This document shows, piece after piece, positions 7,063 to 14,056 of a DNA stretch of 48,418 bases. This stretch comes from a virus. Below the pieces are notes generated by a model, which was given only the letters and a program-made list of their open reading frames with translations, was not told the DNA's origin and searched no databases. The first letter of the stretch is position 1; every line of letters begins with the position of its first letter. The stretch is from the IMG/VR virus record IMGVR_UViG_3300035180_002605, positions 1-48,418 of that record, one strand, 5' to 3'. The position numbers and the translations under genes were made by a program.

Positions 7063-9383
7063 AGTTTGCACGTCTCGCAATCATCTTCGAGCTCTAGCTC
7101 GGGAGTGGGTGTCATGGATGGGGCGACCTCAGCGTCAGCCTTGGCACCTTGCTTGTCAATCAGGCTGTAGTAGAAGGTCTTCAAGCCCCACTTGTAGCCC
7201 TTCATCAGGTTGCCGATGACCAGGTTAACAGGGACCTTGCGGTCCTTCTTCGGGTCATCGCTTCGGAAGAATTTCGGGTTGTAGAACGTGTTGGTGCTGA
7301 TGGATTGATCGGTGTAAGCCGCAATGACCGCCACCGTTTTGAGGTACTGGATGCAGTCGGTCTGTTCCCACATCAGCTGATAGCGGTTCTTCAGCTTCGA
7401 GTACTCAGGCACCACCTGGATCAGCAGCGAGCCCTTGGACTCCTTGATCGAGATGAGGGCCATCGGCATCTCAACGCCGTTGGTTGAGTTGATGACCACG
7501 GAGGAGCTCTCAACCGGCGCCACCGCGCTGTTAGTAGCACAGCGCACGCCGTGCTGTAGCATGCGGTCGCGCAACGGCTCCCAATCAATCTCAGGCGAGA
7601 AGTCGGTCAGCTCGTTGACGCCGAAAGCTCGACGCTCCCAAGGGAAGACGCCGTGGCCGTAGTAGGTATGCTGTGAGCGAGTGCATGCGCCGCGCTCTTC
7701 AGCCAGGTCAACGGAAGCTTCTGTCAGGAAGTAGACCTGCTGCTCCATCCAACGCTTGACCTCGCCTAGGGCTTCATCATCACCGTACTTGAAGTTGCGC
7801 TTAGCGTGCCAGTAAGCCAAGTTGGTGATGCCGACGCCTAACGGCCTGAACTCAAGGTTGGACAGTTCAGACTGGACGGACAGGAAGTCCTGGTAGGAGA
7901 GCAGGTTGTCAAGCGAGCGGACCAGCACGCGGCAAGCGCGCTTCATGTCCTCCGGGTTGCGGAAGGCACCCCAGTTGATCGAGCCCAAGGTGCACAGCGC
8001 GATCCGACCGTTCGGGTCATCAACGCGTTGGAAGGCGCGAGTCGGCAGCAGGATCTCTTGACAGAGGTTGGACTGGTAGATCGGGTCGAGCGTGGTGTCA
8101 AACGGGCCTTGCTTCTGCACGTTGTCGACGAACATCATGTAGATGCGACCGGTGTCGGTGCGCTCCTTGATGAAGAGCGCGCGGACAACCTGGTCAGCCG
8201 TCAGCACCTTCTTGGTAATGTCGGTACGACGTTCAGCCTCTACGTACAGCTTGTCGAAGAGGTCGATGTCCGAGTAGAAGGCCTCATACAGCTCGGGGAC
8301 TTGGCTCGGGTCAAACAGCGTAATCGTGCCTTGGCTCAACAGGCGCTTCCAGAATAAGCCTGACAGCGCAACGCTGTAGTCCATGTGGCGGACACGAGTC
8401 TCGTCGGTGCCTTGGTTGTTCTTCAGGACGATCAGGTCTTCAAACTGCGCGTGCCAGATCGGGAAGGTGACCGTAGCCGAAGCGTTGCGGATGCCGCCTT
8501 GCGAGCATGAACGGAGGTCAGCGAACCACTTCTTGAGAAACGGAACCAGACCAGTGTGCTTGATCTCACCGCCTCGGATTGCGGCTCCCAACGGGCGGAT
8601 CCTACCAACTTCGAGGCCGATTCCTGCCCGCTTTGAGGCGTAGTCGGCCATCATTTCACCCGCCGCAAAGATGCTCTTCAGAGTGTCGTCGGACTTGATG
8701 AGAACGCAGGAGCTGAACTGCTTGGTCGGGGTGCCGAGGCCGGCGAGCACCGGCGTGGCCAGCGTGAACAGGCCGTCGGAGCCGCAGTTGTAGTAGTCCT
8801 TGACCCAGCGCATCCGCACGTTCTTGGCTTCAGCGTGGAAGGCCGTAGCGCCCGCAACTGCATAGCGGACCTGCGGGGTCTCGTACATCTTGCCGGTCAC
8901 CCTGTTGCGCACCAAGTACTTGTCGATAAGCTGCTCGATGGCCGCGTACGAGTAGTCCTCATCCTTCTCATGGTCAATGAAGGAGCCGATCTGGTCCCAC
9001 TCCTCCTTCGTGTACCACTCGAGGAGGTCCTTGGTGTAGACGCCGGCCGCAACATTGGTGACCACAATGTCGTAGAGGCTAGGCGGCGTGTACCTGCCGT
9101 AGACCTCCTTGCGCAGGGTCGAGACCCGAAGCCGACCTGCTACGTACTGATAGTTGACATGCCCAACCGGGTCGGTAATCAAGTTGACCGCTGAACGGAT
9201 CAGCAGCTCGTCAATGGTCGTGGTCTCAATGCCATCAAAGAGCTCAATGTTGGCCCGCATCTCAACCAAGGATTGGGACACGTCCGCGATGCCTGCGCAG
9301 GCCATCGCTACTTGCTTTTGGATCTTCTCAATCTGAAGCGGTACCCGCACCCCAGTGCGTTTGATCACCGTTATCTTTGTCAT
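7059..9383 (-). CDS. nrdA: Class Ia ribonucleotide reductase, large (alpha) subunit
   Basis: A 774-residue catalytic subunit reducing ribonucleoside diphosphates to deoxyribonucleotides. Residues about 1-95 form an ATP-cone (ITVIKRTGVRVPLQIEKIQK), so overall activity may be ATP/dATP regulated. Catalytic features are the FSSCVLI cysteine (E. coli Cys225), SNLCQEI with the Asn-Cys-Glu triad (437/439/441) and ALCTLGSINWG (Cys462). The tail DDCETCKL provides a CxxC pair that shuttles electrons from glutaredoxin. The length fits the family (E. coli 761). A structured leader and a terminator lie upstream, so the nrdA-nrdB-glutaredoxin run appears to start its own transcription unit. Confidence 0.95.
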   Translation of the reverse strand: MTKITVIKRTGVRVPLQIEKIQKQVAMACAGIADVSQSLVEMRANIELFDGIETTTIDELLIRSAVNLITDPVGHVNYQYVAGRLRVSTLRKEVYGRYTPPSLYDIVVTNVAAGVYTKDLLEWYTKEEWDQIGSFIDHEKDEDYSYAAIEQLIDKYLVRNRVTGKMYETPQVRYAVAGATAFHAEAKNVRMRWVKDYYNCGSDGLFTLATPVLAGLGTPTKQFSSCVLIKSDDTLKSIFAAGEMMADYASKRAGIGLEVGRIRPLGAAIRGGEIKHTGLVPFLKKWFADLRSCSQGGIRNASATVTFPIWHAQFEDLIVLKNNQGTDETRVRHMDYSVALSGLFWKRLLSQGTITLFDPSQVPELYEAFYSDIDLFDKLYVEAERRTDITKKVLTADQVVRALFIKERTDTGRIYMMFVDNVQKQGPFDTTLDPIYQSNLCQEILLPTRAFQRVDDPNGRIALCTLGSINWGAFRNPEDMKRACRVLVRSLDNLLSYQDFLSVQSELSNLEFRPLGVGITNLAYWHAKRNFKYGDDEALGEVKRWMEQQVYFLTEASVDLAEERGACTRSQHTYYGHGVFPWERRAFGVNELTDFSPEIDWEPLRDRMLQHGVRCATNSAVAPVESSSVVINSTNGVEMPMALISIKESKGSLLIQVVPEYSKLKNRYQLMWEQTDCIQYLKTVAVIAAYTDQSISTNTFYNPKFFRSDDPKKDRKVPVNLVIGNLMKGYKWGLKTFYYSLIDKQGAKADAEVAPSMTPTPELELEDDCETCKL

Positions 9384-9572
9384 TTGTCTGTAGCTAGAAG
9401 AGTAAAATGCCGCTATGATATTGTAATCACGGCGGCATTTGCGAGGCTAATTAGCCTGGTAGAATTAGGTGTAGCTGCAGCGAGGGTAAATCATTTCGGT
9501 CTGCATTGCACTTAGCGTGAGCAGCTTTTCTCAAGAATGCTTGCAGCTACACTTGTATTTACTAGTCAGCTT
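9384..9572 (-). other. Structured non-coding leader upstream of nrdA
   Basis: No convincing reading frame lies here. The segment holds three inverted repeats: a terminator at 9406-9440, a perfect 14-base palindrome AGGCTAATTAGCCT (9444-9457), and a wide pair of 11-base arms GTGTAGCTGCA (9469-9479) and TGCAGCTACAC (9542-9552) around about 60 bases. It is the spacer between the small genes at 9.6-10.1 kb and nrdA, so it probably carries the nrd promoter and possibly a regulatory RNA. It does not fold as a tRNA by eye. Confidence 0.5.
9406..9440 (-). terminator. Probable intrinsic terminator before nrdA
   Basis: The arms AAATGCCGC (9406-9414) and GCGGCATTT (9432-9440) pair over 9 bp with a 17-base loop. 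On the minus strand the hairpin ends in TTTTA. It would end transcripts of the small genes at 9573-10066. The loop is long for a terminator, so the confidence is moderate. Confidence 0.55.
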
Positions 9573-9806
9573 TCAAAGGACGTCAAATTCCGCTTGAGCT
9601 TGCTCGCGCCGACCGGTCATGATCTCGATCATCAGGTCAACGACCCGGTTGTACCCCTCATCGCCGAGGTAGGCGATCTTGACTTGCTGCGGGTACATGT
9701 AACTGTTCCGGTCCCGAATGTTCCGCATGCTATTGATCTCGGTCTCGAGGTCATCGATGAGGCCTTGGAGGCCGACGGCTTTCTTCAACAGCTCAGCGTT
9801 CATCAC
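9573..9806 (-). CDS. Small helical protein (possible tandem paralogue)
   Basis: A 77-residue protein starting at ATG 9806, overlapping the previous stop as ATGA. It is mostly helical: MMNAELLKKAVGLQGLIDDL, then a second helix and a C-terminal 'VVDLMIEIMTGRREQAQAEF'. The phrase AVGLQGLIDDL loosely resembles the LKLQQLLIDAG motif found elsewhere in the window. Its opening also resembles that of the adjacent 9803-10066 gene (leading Asn/Glu, LL-x(2)-A pattern), which suggests a duplicated pair. The function is unknown. Confidence 0.65.
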   Translation of the reverse strand: MMNAELLKKAVGLQGLIDDLETEINSMRNIRDRNSYMYPQQVKIAYLGDEGYNRVVDLMIEIMTGRREQAQAEFDVL

Positions 9807-10066
9807 AAGTCCCTGAAGCCTTCCTTGGCACGGCCGAGCTTCAGCTCATACAGCGTACGTACCTTCTCGAGCGCAGCGATGAAGAACTCCTTGCCCACCT
9901 TGCCAAGCTCGAGGTTGAAGTTGACGTCGATTGACATTTGCGGATCGAAGACTTCAGGTTGGCGCTTGGCGCATTCTAGAGCTTCATCAAGGCGGCGGAT
10001 ATTGACCGATTGACAGTTAATCTCTTCCTTGAGGGCGAGGGCTTCAGCGAGGGTTTCGTTATTCAT
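9803..10066 (-). CDS. Small helical protein
   Basis: An 87-residue protein starting at ATG 10066, overlapping the DUF4326 stop. The N-terminal 35 residues form a coiled-coil-like helix (MNNETLAEALALKEEINCQS, then RRLDEALECAKR), followed by a short beta stretch (SIDVNFNLEL) and another helix (FFIAALEKVRTLYELKLG). No known family is recognised. The four-base overlaps on both sides imply translational coupling within a small-gene operon that ends at the terminator near 9410. Confidence 0.65.
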   Translation of the reverse strand: MNNETLAEALALKEEINCQSVNIRRLDEALECAKRQPEVFDPQMSIDVNFNLELGKVGKEFFIAALEKVRTLYELKLGRAKEGFRDL

Positions 10067-10346
10067 AGTTTAGCAGCTGTTTTGGTGGGTTAAGCAGTTC
10101 TAGAAGCACGTCGCCGTGGCATGCCTTAGGCGCACAGTGGCAAACAAGCCACTTGCCGCGAAGCTCTTCAAGCTGTCCTAGGAGCTCTGGGTTATTCAAC
10201 AGGTAGGTGCGGTACTTTTCGATGACTACCGTCCTCGTGCCGTCCTGGCCAAGGATGAACGGGTTGCCCCACTTCCCGGGCCGCCCGATATAGACCGAGT
10301 TGAGGGGCGCGGGCCCATCCTTCAAGTTTACTAGCGAGCGGCTCAT
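10059..10346 (-). CDS. DUF4326 family protein
   Basis: A 95-residue protein if started at ATG 10346 (MSRSLVNLKDG). It shows the DUF4326 hallmarks: VNL near the start, VYIGRPGKWGNPF in the middle, then a helix (VIEKYRTYLLNNPELL), and the end motif KWLVCHCAPKACHGDVLLEL with two conserved cysteines and a histidine. DUF4326 proteins are widespread in phages and bacteria, and their activity is not established to my knowledge. An upstream in-frame ATG at 10394 exists, but the family match begins at 10346. Confidence 0.85.
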   Translation of the reverse strand: MSRSLVNLKDGPAPLNSVYIGRPGKWGNPFILGQDGTRTVVIEKYRTYLLNNPELLGQLEELRGKWLVCHCAPKACHGDVLLELLNPPKQLLNYE

Positions 10347-10593
10347 GCGGTGTATACGGGTGGTGCTTAGGCTTGATATCAAGCAAGGGTACATAAGGGC
10401 AATAGAAATAGCCGTCGGCTATCGGGCCATCTTTTGCCTTGTACCCTAATGCTACTATCTCTTCAAGAGCTTCCTCGATTGCTTCAGCTGCCGCTCGAGC
10501 AATTTCCTCGCTCAAGATCCTAGCAATTTCGTCCTCGAGATCCAGGCCATGCTCTTGCTGCTCTTGCTTTAGATCTTGCACCTGCTCGTCCAA
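10192..10593 (-). CDS. Acidic helical protein overlapping the DUF4326 gene
   Basis: A 133-residue frame starting at ATG 10593. The first 80 residues look genuine: a long acidic helix (EQVQDLKQEQQEHGLDLEDE; ARAAAEAIEEALEEIVALGY) followed by 'GYFYCPYVPL'. The last 50 codons overlap the DUF4326 gene by about 155 bases in another frame and look like a shadow, rich in Arg/Pro/His. Either the real stop is lost by a one-base shift near 10350-10380, or the overlap is genuine. The function is unknown. Confidence 0.5.
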   Translation of the reverse strand: MDEQVQDLKQEQQEHGLDLEDEIARILSEEIARAAAEAIEEALEEIVALGYKAKDGPIADGYFYCPYVPLLDIKPKHHPYTPHEPLASKLEGWARAPQLGLYRAAREVGQPVHPWPGRHEDGSHRKVPHLPVE

Positions 10594-10654
10594 TTAGCCT
10601 TAAGCTTACGCGGAGCCACTTCGATTGACCAGGAGCTTATGCTGAAGGTTGACA

Positions 10655-11890
10655 TCAGAAGCTAATCAGCTTGCTCTCGCCGTTGATCTTATCAACGGTA
10701 TGCTTGAAGTTGTTCTGCCAGACCACGTCGCCGTCGGTAAACGGTAGCCGACCTTCGAGGTAGTCAACCACACCGCGAGTCATGTCCGAAGCCGTGCAGA
10801 CTGGGACATTCTGGCAGATGTGGTTGATGGTCTTCGTCACGAGGTTGAAGTCGTTTGGCAGGGCCATCATGTGCAGGCACTCACGGATGGTCAGCGAGCG
10901 GTGCTCATACGGGTGAGCCGCATCGGTGGTCCGACCGATCAGGGCGTTGAAGTTGACCTCAGGTAGGAAGATGGACGGCGAGTCGTCCCAGATGCCCTTG
11001 TCCTCAACAAACATCTTGTGATGGATGCGGTCAAAGTAGGCCGCGGCGCGCGGGTCAGCCGCAGCTTGCGCAGGCTCGGAATACCAGTCACGCATCTCTT
11101 TTGGCCGCTCGGGAGCCTTCGGGTCCTTCAACACAAAGTCTTGAACGGTCACCATCGTCTTGCCCTGCTCACGCATCCGCTCACGGATCACGTCAGGGAA
11201 GCCTTCGCCGAAGCGTGCGTGGGCAAACTTGGCGAAGCGAGTGGAGCGCAGCTGCTTGTAGGCGCGTTCCTTGTCGTCATCATGCTGGGTAGCGCCGGCC
11301 GGGATCTGAGCCATATACTCGCCCCAGGTTGGAGCCTGCTTGTGGTAGTACGGCATGACCGGCACGCGGCCTTGCTCGCGCCAGAAGAAGTAGAACGTGC
11401 GGTGACGCCGTTGCGGCACTCCATGCAGGTGGGTGCTGGTGAAGTAGAACGACATCGTGTAGCCGTTGTCGTCGGCGATCTGCTTGAGGCGCTCACGGAC
11501 AGACTCGCCGAGCTTGCTCTCATACATCGCAGGAGCGTTCTCGCCCCAAAAGACCTTCGGCTTTAGCGTGCCGAGCACGTGCTTCGCTGAGGCAAACATC
11601 CAGCTGTTGGCGTTCTCACGCATCGTCGCATCGCCGGTGCCCAGCGTGGACAGGCCGGCACACGGGCAGAGAGCCGTGATGAAGTCAGCACCGGCGAGAG
11701 CAGCTTGGTCGCCGCCGTCATCCAGCACCTCATAAGGAACCTGCGGCATGTAAGCGCGGAGGTTCTTCTCATTGTCGGCGAAGGCCTTGTAGGTCAGCAA
11801 TGCTTCAGGATCATAACCTAGCACGTTCCTCGCGGCAATCGTGTTCCCACCGATAAGAGGGACAATACTGCCGTATCGGTATATAGTCAT
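10655..11890 (-). CDS. DNA (cytosine-5-)-methyltransferase
   Basis: A 411-residue protein that would transfer methyl from S-adenosylmethionine to C5 of cytosine in DNA. The ordered C5-MTase motifs are visible: a motif I-like PLIGGNTIAARNVLGYDPE near residue 12, motif IV ALCPCAGLST with the catalytic Pro-Cys near 93-96, motif VI WGENAPAMY (ENA instead of ENV), motif VIII HGVPQRRHRTFYF, motif IX LTIRECLHMMALPNDF, and motif X ICQNVPVCTASDM. No restriction enzyme is adjacent, so it is probably an orphan enzyme for self-protection. In a phage that may also carry hydroxymethylcytosine its role is open. The start is beside the relic of an HNH homing endonuclease. Confidence 0.88.
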   Translation of the reverse strand: MTIYRYGSIVPLIGGNTIAARNVLGYDPEALLTYKAFADNEKNLRAYMPQVPYEVLDDGGDQAALAGADFITALCPCAGLSTLGTGDATMRENANSWMFASAKHVLGTLKPKVFWGENAPAMYESKLGESVRERLKQIADDNGYTMSFYFTSTHLHGVPQRRHRTFYFFWREQGRVPVMPYYHKQAPTWGEYMAQIPAGATQHDDDKERAYKQLRSTRFAKFAHARFGEGFPDVIRERMREQGKTMVTVQDFVLKDPKAPERPKEMRDWYSEPAQAAADPRAAAYFDRIHHKMFVEDKGIWDDSPSIFLPEVNFNALIGRTTDAAHPYEHRSLTIRECLHMMALPNDFNLVTKTINHICQNVPVCTASDMTRGVVDYLEGRLPFTDGDVVWQNNFKHTVDKINGESKLISF

Positions 11891-11904
11891 ATATTTCTGC
11901 TTAA

Positions 11905-12286
11905 CAAATATACCATCTGGTATACAAAATTGTTGATCGTGCTAAGACTCGATCAAACAGTGGATATGTTGAAAACCATCATGTAATCCCACTGTCGTTG
12001 GGAGGATTAGATGATGACTCTAATAAGGTTCAATTAACAGCCTGTGAACATTTTCTTTGCCATAGGATGCTTATCAAGATGACTCAAGGTAAAGCCAAAA
12101 ACAAGATGTTGTTGGCAGTTCACATGATGCTTAACACAAAGAGCCGAACTCATGGAAGTAACCGTGAAGTTGACAATGACGCCGGAACATCGTGCTCATC
12201 TTTCGATGATGGCAAAGAAGCGACCGCCTGTTTCAGCTGAAACTCGTCAAAAGATGCGCGAGTCTCACTTGGCCATGCGCTGTTAA
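11905..12286 (+). pseudogene. Broken HNH/NUMOD3 homing endonuclease
   Basis: The plus-strand frame 11905-12240 has no start codon but reads like a free-standing HNH homing endonuclease: VYKIVDRAKTRSNSGYVE, then NHHVIPLSLGGLDDDSNKVQ, then LTACEHFLCHRMLIKMTQGK. This is the 'HHxIPxSLGGxDDxSNxVxLTAxEHFLCH' pattern. After a shift near 12130-12150, the frame 12152-12286 gives TPEHRAHLSMMAKKRPPVS and SAETRQKMRESH, a NUMOD3 DNA-binding motif. The gene thus lost its 5' end and one frame. It faces against all its neighbours and lies just upstream of the methyltransferase, typical of an intergenic homing element in decay. Confidence 0.8.
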
Positions 12287-12297
12287 GAAAACAGTGA

Positions 12298-12789
12298 TCA
12301 TTGCATATTGTCTGTGATGTGATGATCAACGCTAACGAACGCGATCTGTAGGAGCTTAGCTGACAGCTCCCGAGCCTCTGGCTGCTTAAGCTTCCCGATG
12401 TGGCTAATGTACTTATGGCTGCCCAGTTGAACCTCAAAACGCTCGTCTTGGCTCTCGCGAGTAAAGATTGAGTGCTGCACGGCATTAAGCATTGCGTGCT
12501 CAAACACGTAGAGGTCCTTGACGCCGCCGCCTTCTTTCAGCACCTTCATGCTCAAGGTGAACTGCGCGTTGCCCTTTTTGACCCAGGCGCGAATGGCTCC
12601 CATGACCTGGTTTGCCTCATCATCCTCGAGCCAGACGATGAGCGTGTGGGTCCGGTGATCAGTGCCGCCCGCTTCGTTGAAGAGCTCGGTGCCGAGGTCA
12701 ACGGCGAGCACGTGCGACTCGAGAGCGGCTAGCTCCGGCGCGCCGGTAAAGGTGACGCTGAATGCGTCTCGCTTGACGATATTTGTCAT
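12298..12789 (-). CDS. Unknown protein, possible tube-like fold
   Basis: A 163-residue protein starting at ATG 12789 (MTNIVKRDAFSVTFTGAPEL). The pattern of strands, a mid-protein helix (DEANQVMGAIRAWVKKG), and then paired strands ('LYVFEHAMLNAVQHSIF', 'ERFEVQLGSHKYISH') is reminiscent of the phage tail-tube/Hcp fold, and T4 gp19 has the same length. This is only a resemblance in layout; no diagnostic motif was found. It stands alone behind a hairpin and a late-promoter-like motif, next to the virion gene block. The function remains unassigned. Confidence 0.6.
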   Translation of the reverse strand: MTNIVKRDAFSVTFTGAPELAALESHVLAVDLGTELFNEAGGTDHRTHTLIVWLEDDEANQVMGAIRAWVKKGNAQFTLSMKVLKEGGGVKDLYVFEHAMLNAVQHSIFTRESQDERFEVQLGSHKYISHIGKLKQPEARELSAKLLQIAFVSVDHHITDNMQ

Positions 12790-12811
12790 GATATGCTATT
12801 CTAATATGAAG

Positions 12812-12834
12812 GCCGCTAAAGCGGCATTTATGAG
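12812..12834 (-). promoter_or_regulatory. Late-promoter-like CATAAATG plus hairpin
   Basis: On the minus strand, TACTCATAAATGCCGC contains the stop TAA of the 12828-14051 gene and a CATAAATG core resembling the T4 late promoter. It is followed by the hairpin GCCGCT-TT-AGCGGC (12812-12825), without a U-run. It lies about 40 bases before ATG 12789 and may drive that gene. Confidence 0.4.
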
Positions 12835-14051
12835 TAGTAGGGAAAGCCGATCATTACGTCATCAAAGGTAGGCGCATCGCTAGAAGTTGATGACGTGACC
12901 GTCACCGACGTGATCTTGTGGCCGCCGTTGCACTTGAAGCCCCAGAACGCACGGCTGCCTGTAGCCCCAGTCGTGGTGACAGGCAGCGTGAAGTTGTAAG
13001 TGGCTTGGGTCGTCACGACTTGGGCCGAGTAGGTTGTGCCTACGGTCTTGCCGTAGTCAAGCAGTGTCAAGCCGAAGGCCTTCATCGGGTTCGGGTTGAG
13101 CACCATCATGCCGCACGCAGTGATCACCTGATCAATGCCGTAGATGTCCACGGGTGTGGCACAGACTAGACGCACTCGGGTATACCGCTTGGTGGGGTTG
13201 GTGAAGCCAAAAAAGACTAGGTTGCCGTTAGTACCTGCCGTTGCCTTTGCCACCACAGACTCTTCAGCGCCGCCATCATCAGGCAGCATGTAAAGCATTA
13301 GGGCTCCTTCAACGTCGCCAAGGTCCGTAGCATAGAAGCCAAAAGCCGAAATACCATAGTCGAAGGTGAAGACGACGTCTGTGCCCGATGTACATGCTAG
13401 GTACTTGCCGTTGGTGCCCAGGCCGCCGTCCACGTTGAACCTGCCAAGGGTCTGAGTTGCGGCAACGGTAGCGCCTGTGACCGTGCATGTTGTTGGGCTA
13501 TAGATGGTTGGGGTGAAACCCGTGCCAGATTGGGTCGAGTAGTAGTTTGCAACGTCAATCGTCAGCGAGGTGGCGCCCGTAGTTTGACCTTCAAAGTTGA
13601 CCACTGTGGGCGGTGCCGAGTTCATCGACGAGCCGATAGCCGCAAGGTAACGCTGCTTTGCCAAGTACGGGCCCCCTAGCACGTCAGGCACGCCTGGTGT
13701 TGGGCTTGCGGTCTCACCGAAGTAAGTGACCAGCGCCGTCGAGTAAGCGGGCGTGAACGTCGTGCTAGCGCTTGTGCTCACAAAGCCGTTAGCCGCTACA
13801 GCGCCGGCTCCTGCAATGGCAAACGTCACCCCGCCGGCGCCCGATGCGCTCGCTGTCAGCGGCGCGACCTGGCCGTTCTCAGCGGTAAAGTCCGCGACGG
13901 CGGCCGCCTGCATAGTTCTCTTTAAGTTAGCAAACAGCGCTTGCGAGGGTGTTGCACCTTCAGCAAAGCAGGTTGTCACTGGCTCGATGAGGGCTGGACG
14001 AGGGGCGTGCCGCTCATACACGTCAAACTGGCTAATTGTAGTAAGTGTCAT
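12828..14051 (-). CDS. Virion protein with two AFGF-type beta domains
   Basis: A 407-residue protein. The domain around residues 225-310 carries AFGFYATDLGD, then 'LVFFGFTNPTKRYTRVRLV' and a closing 'YGIDQV'. A weaker second copy follows (AFGLTLLDYGK near residue 320, 'AFWGFKCNGGHKITSVTV', ending 'PTFDDVMIG'). The same domain occurs twice in the 1524-residue neighbour. Similar 'TAFGFxxTDxGD' modules are known from extracellular bacterial proteins, where they appear to be beta-sandwich surface modules. I infer a tail-fibre or adhesion role. It precedes other virion genes in a leftward operon. Confidence 0.75.
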   Translation of the reverse strand: MTLTTISQFDVYERHAPRPALIEPVTTCFAEGATPSQALFANLKRTMQAAAVADFTAENGQVAPLTASASGAGGVTFAIAGAGAVAANGFVSTSASTTFTPAYSTALVTYFGETASPTPGVPDVLGGPYLAKQRYLAAIGSSMNSAPPTVVNFEGQTTGATSLTIDVANYYSTQSGTGFTPTIYSPTTCTVTGATVAATQTLGRFNVDGGLGTNGKYLACTSGTDVVFTFDYGISAFGFYATDLGDVEGALMLYMLPDDGGAEESVVAKATAGTNGNLVFFGFTNPTKRYTRVRLVCATPVDIYGIDQVITACGMMVLNPNPMKAFGLTLLDYGKTVGTTYSAQVVTTQATYNFTLPVTTTGATGSRAFWGFKCNGGHKITSVTVTSSTSSDAPTFDDVMIGFPYYS

Positions 14052-14056
14052 ATCTG

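Noticed and set aside
9469-9552. Possible tRNA-like fold
   Set aside because: The arms do not form a cloverleaf, there is no T-loop GTTCGA-type sequence and no CCA-compatible end.
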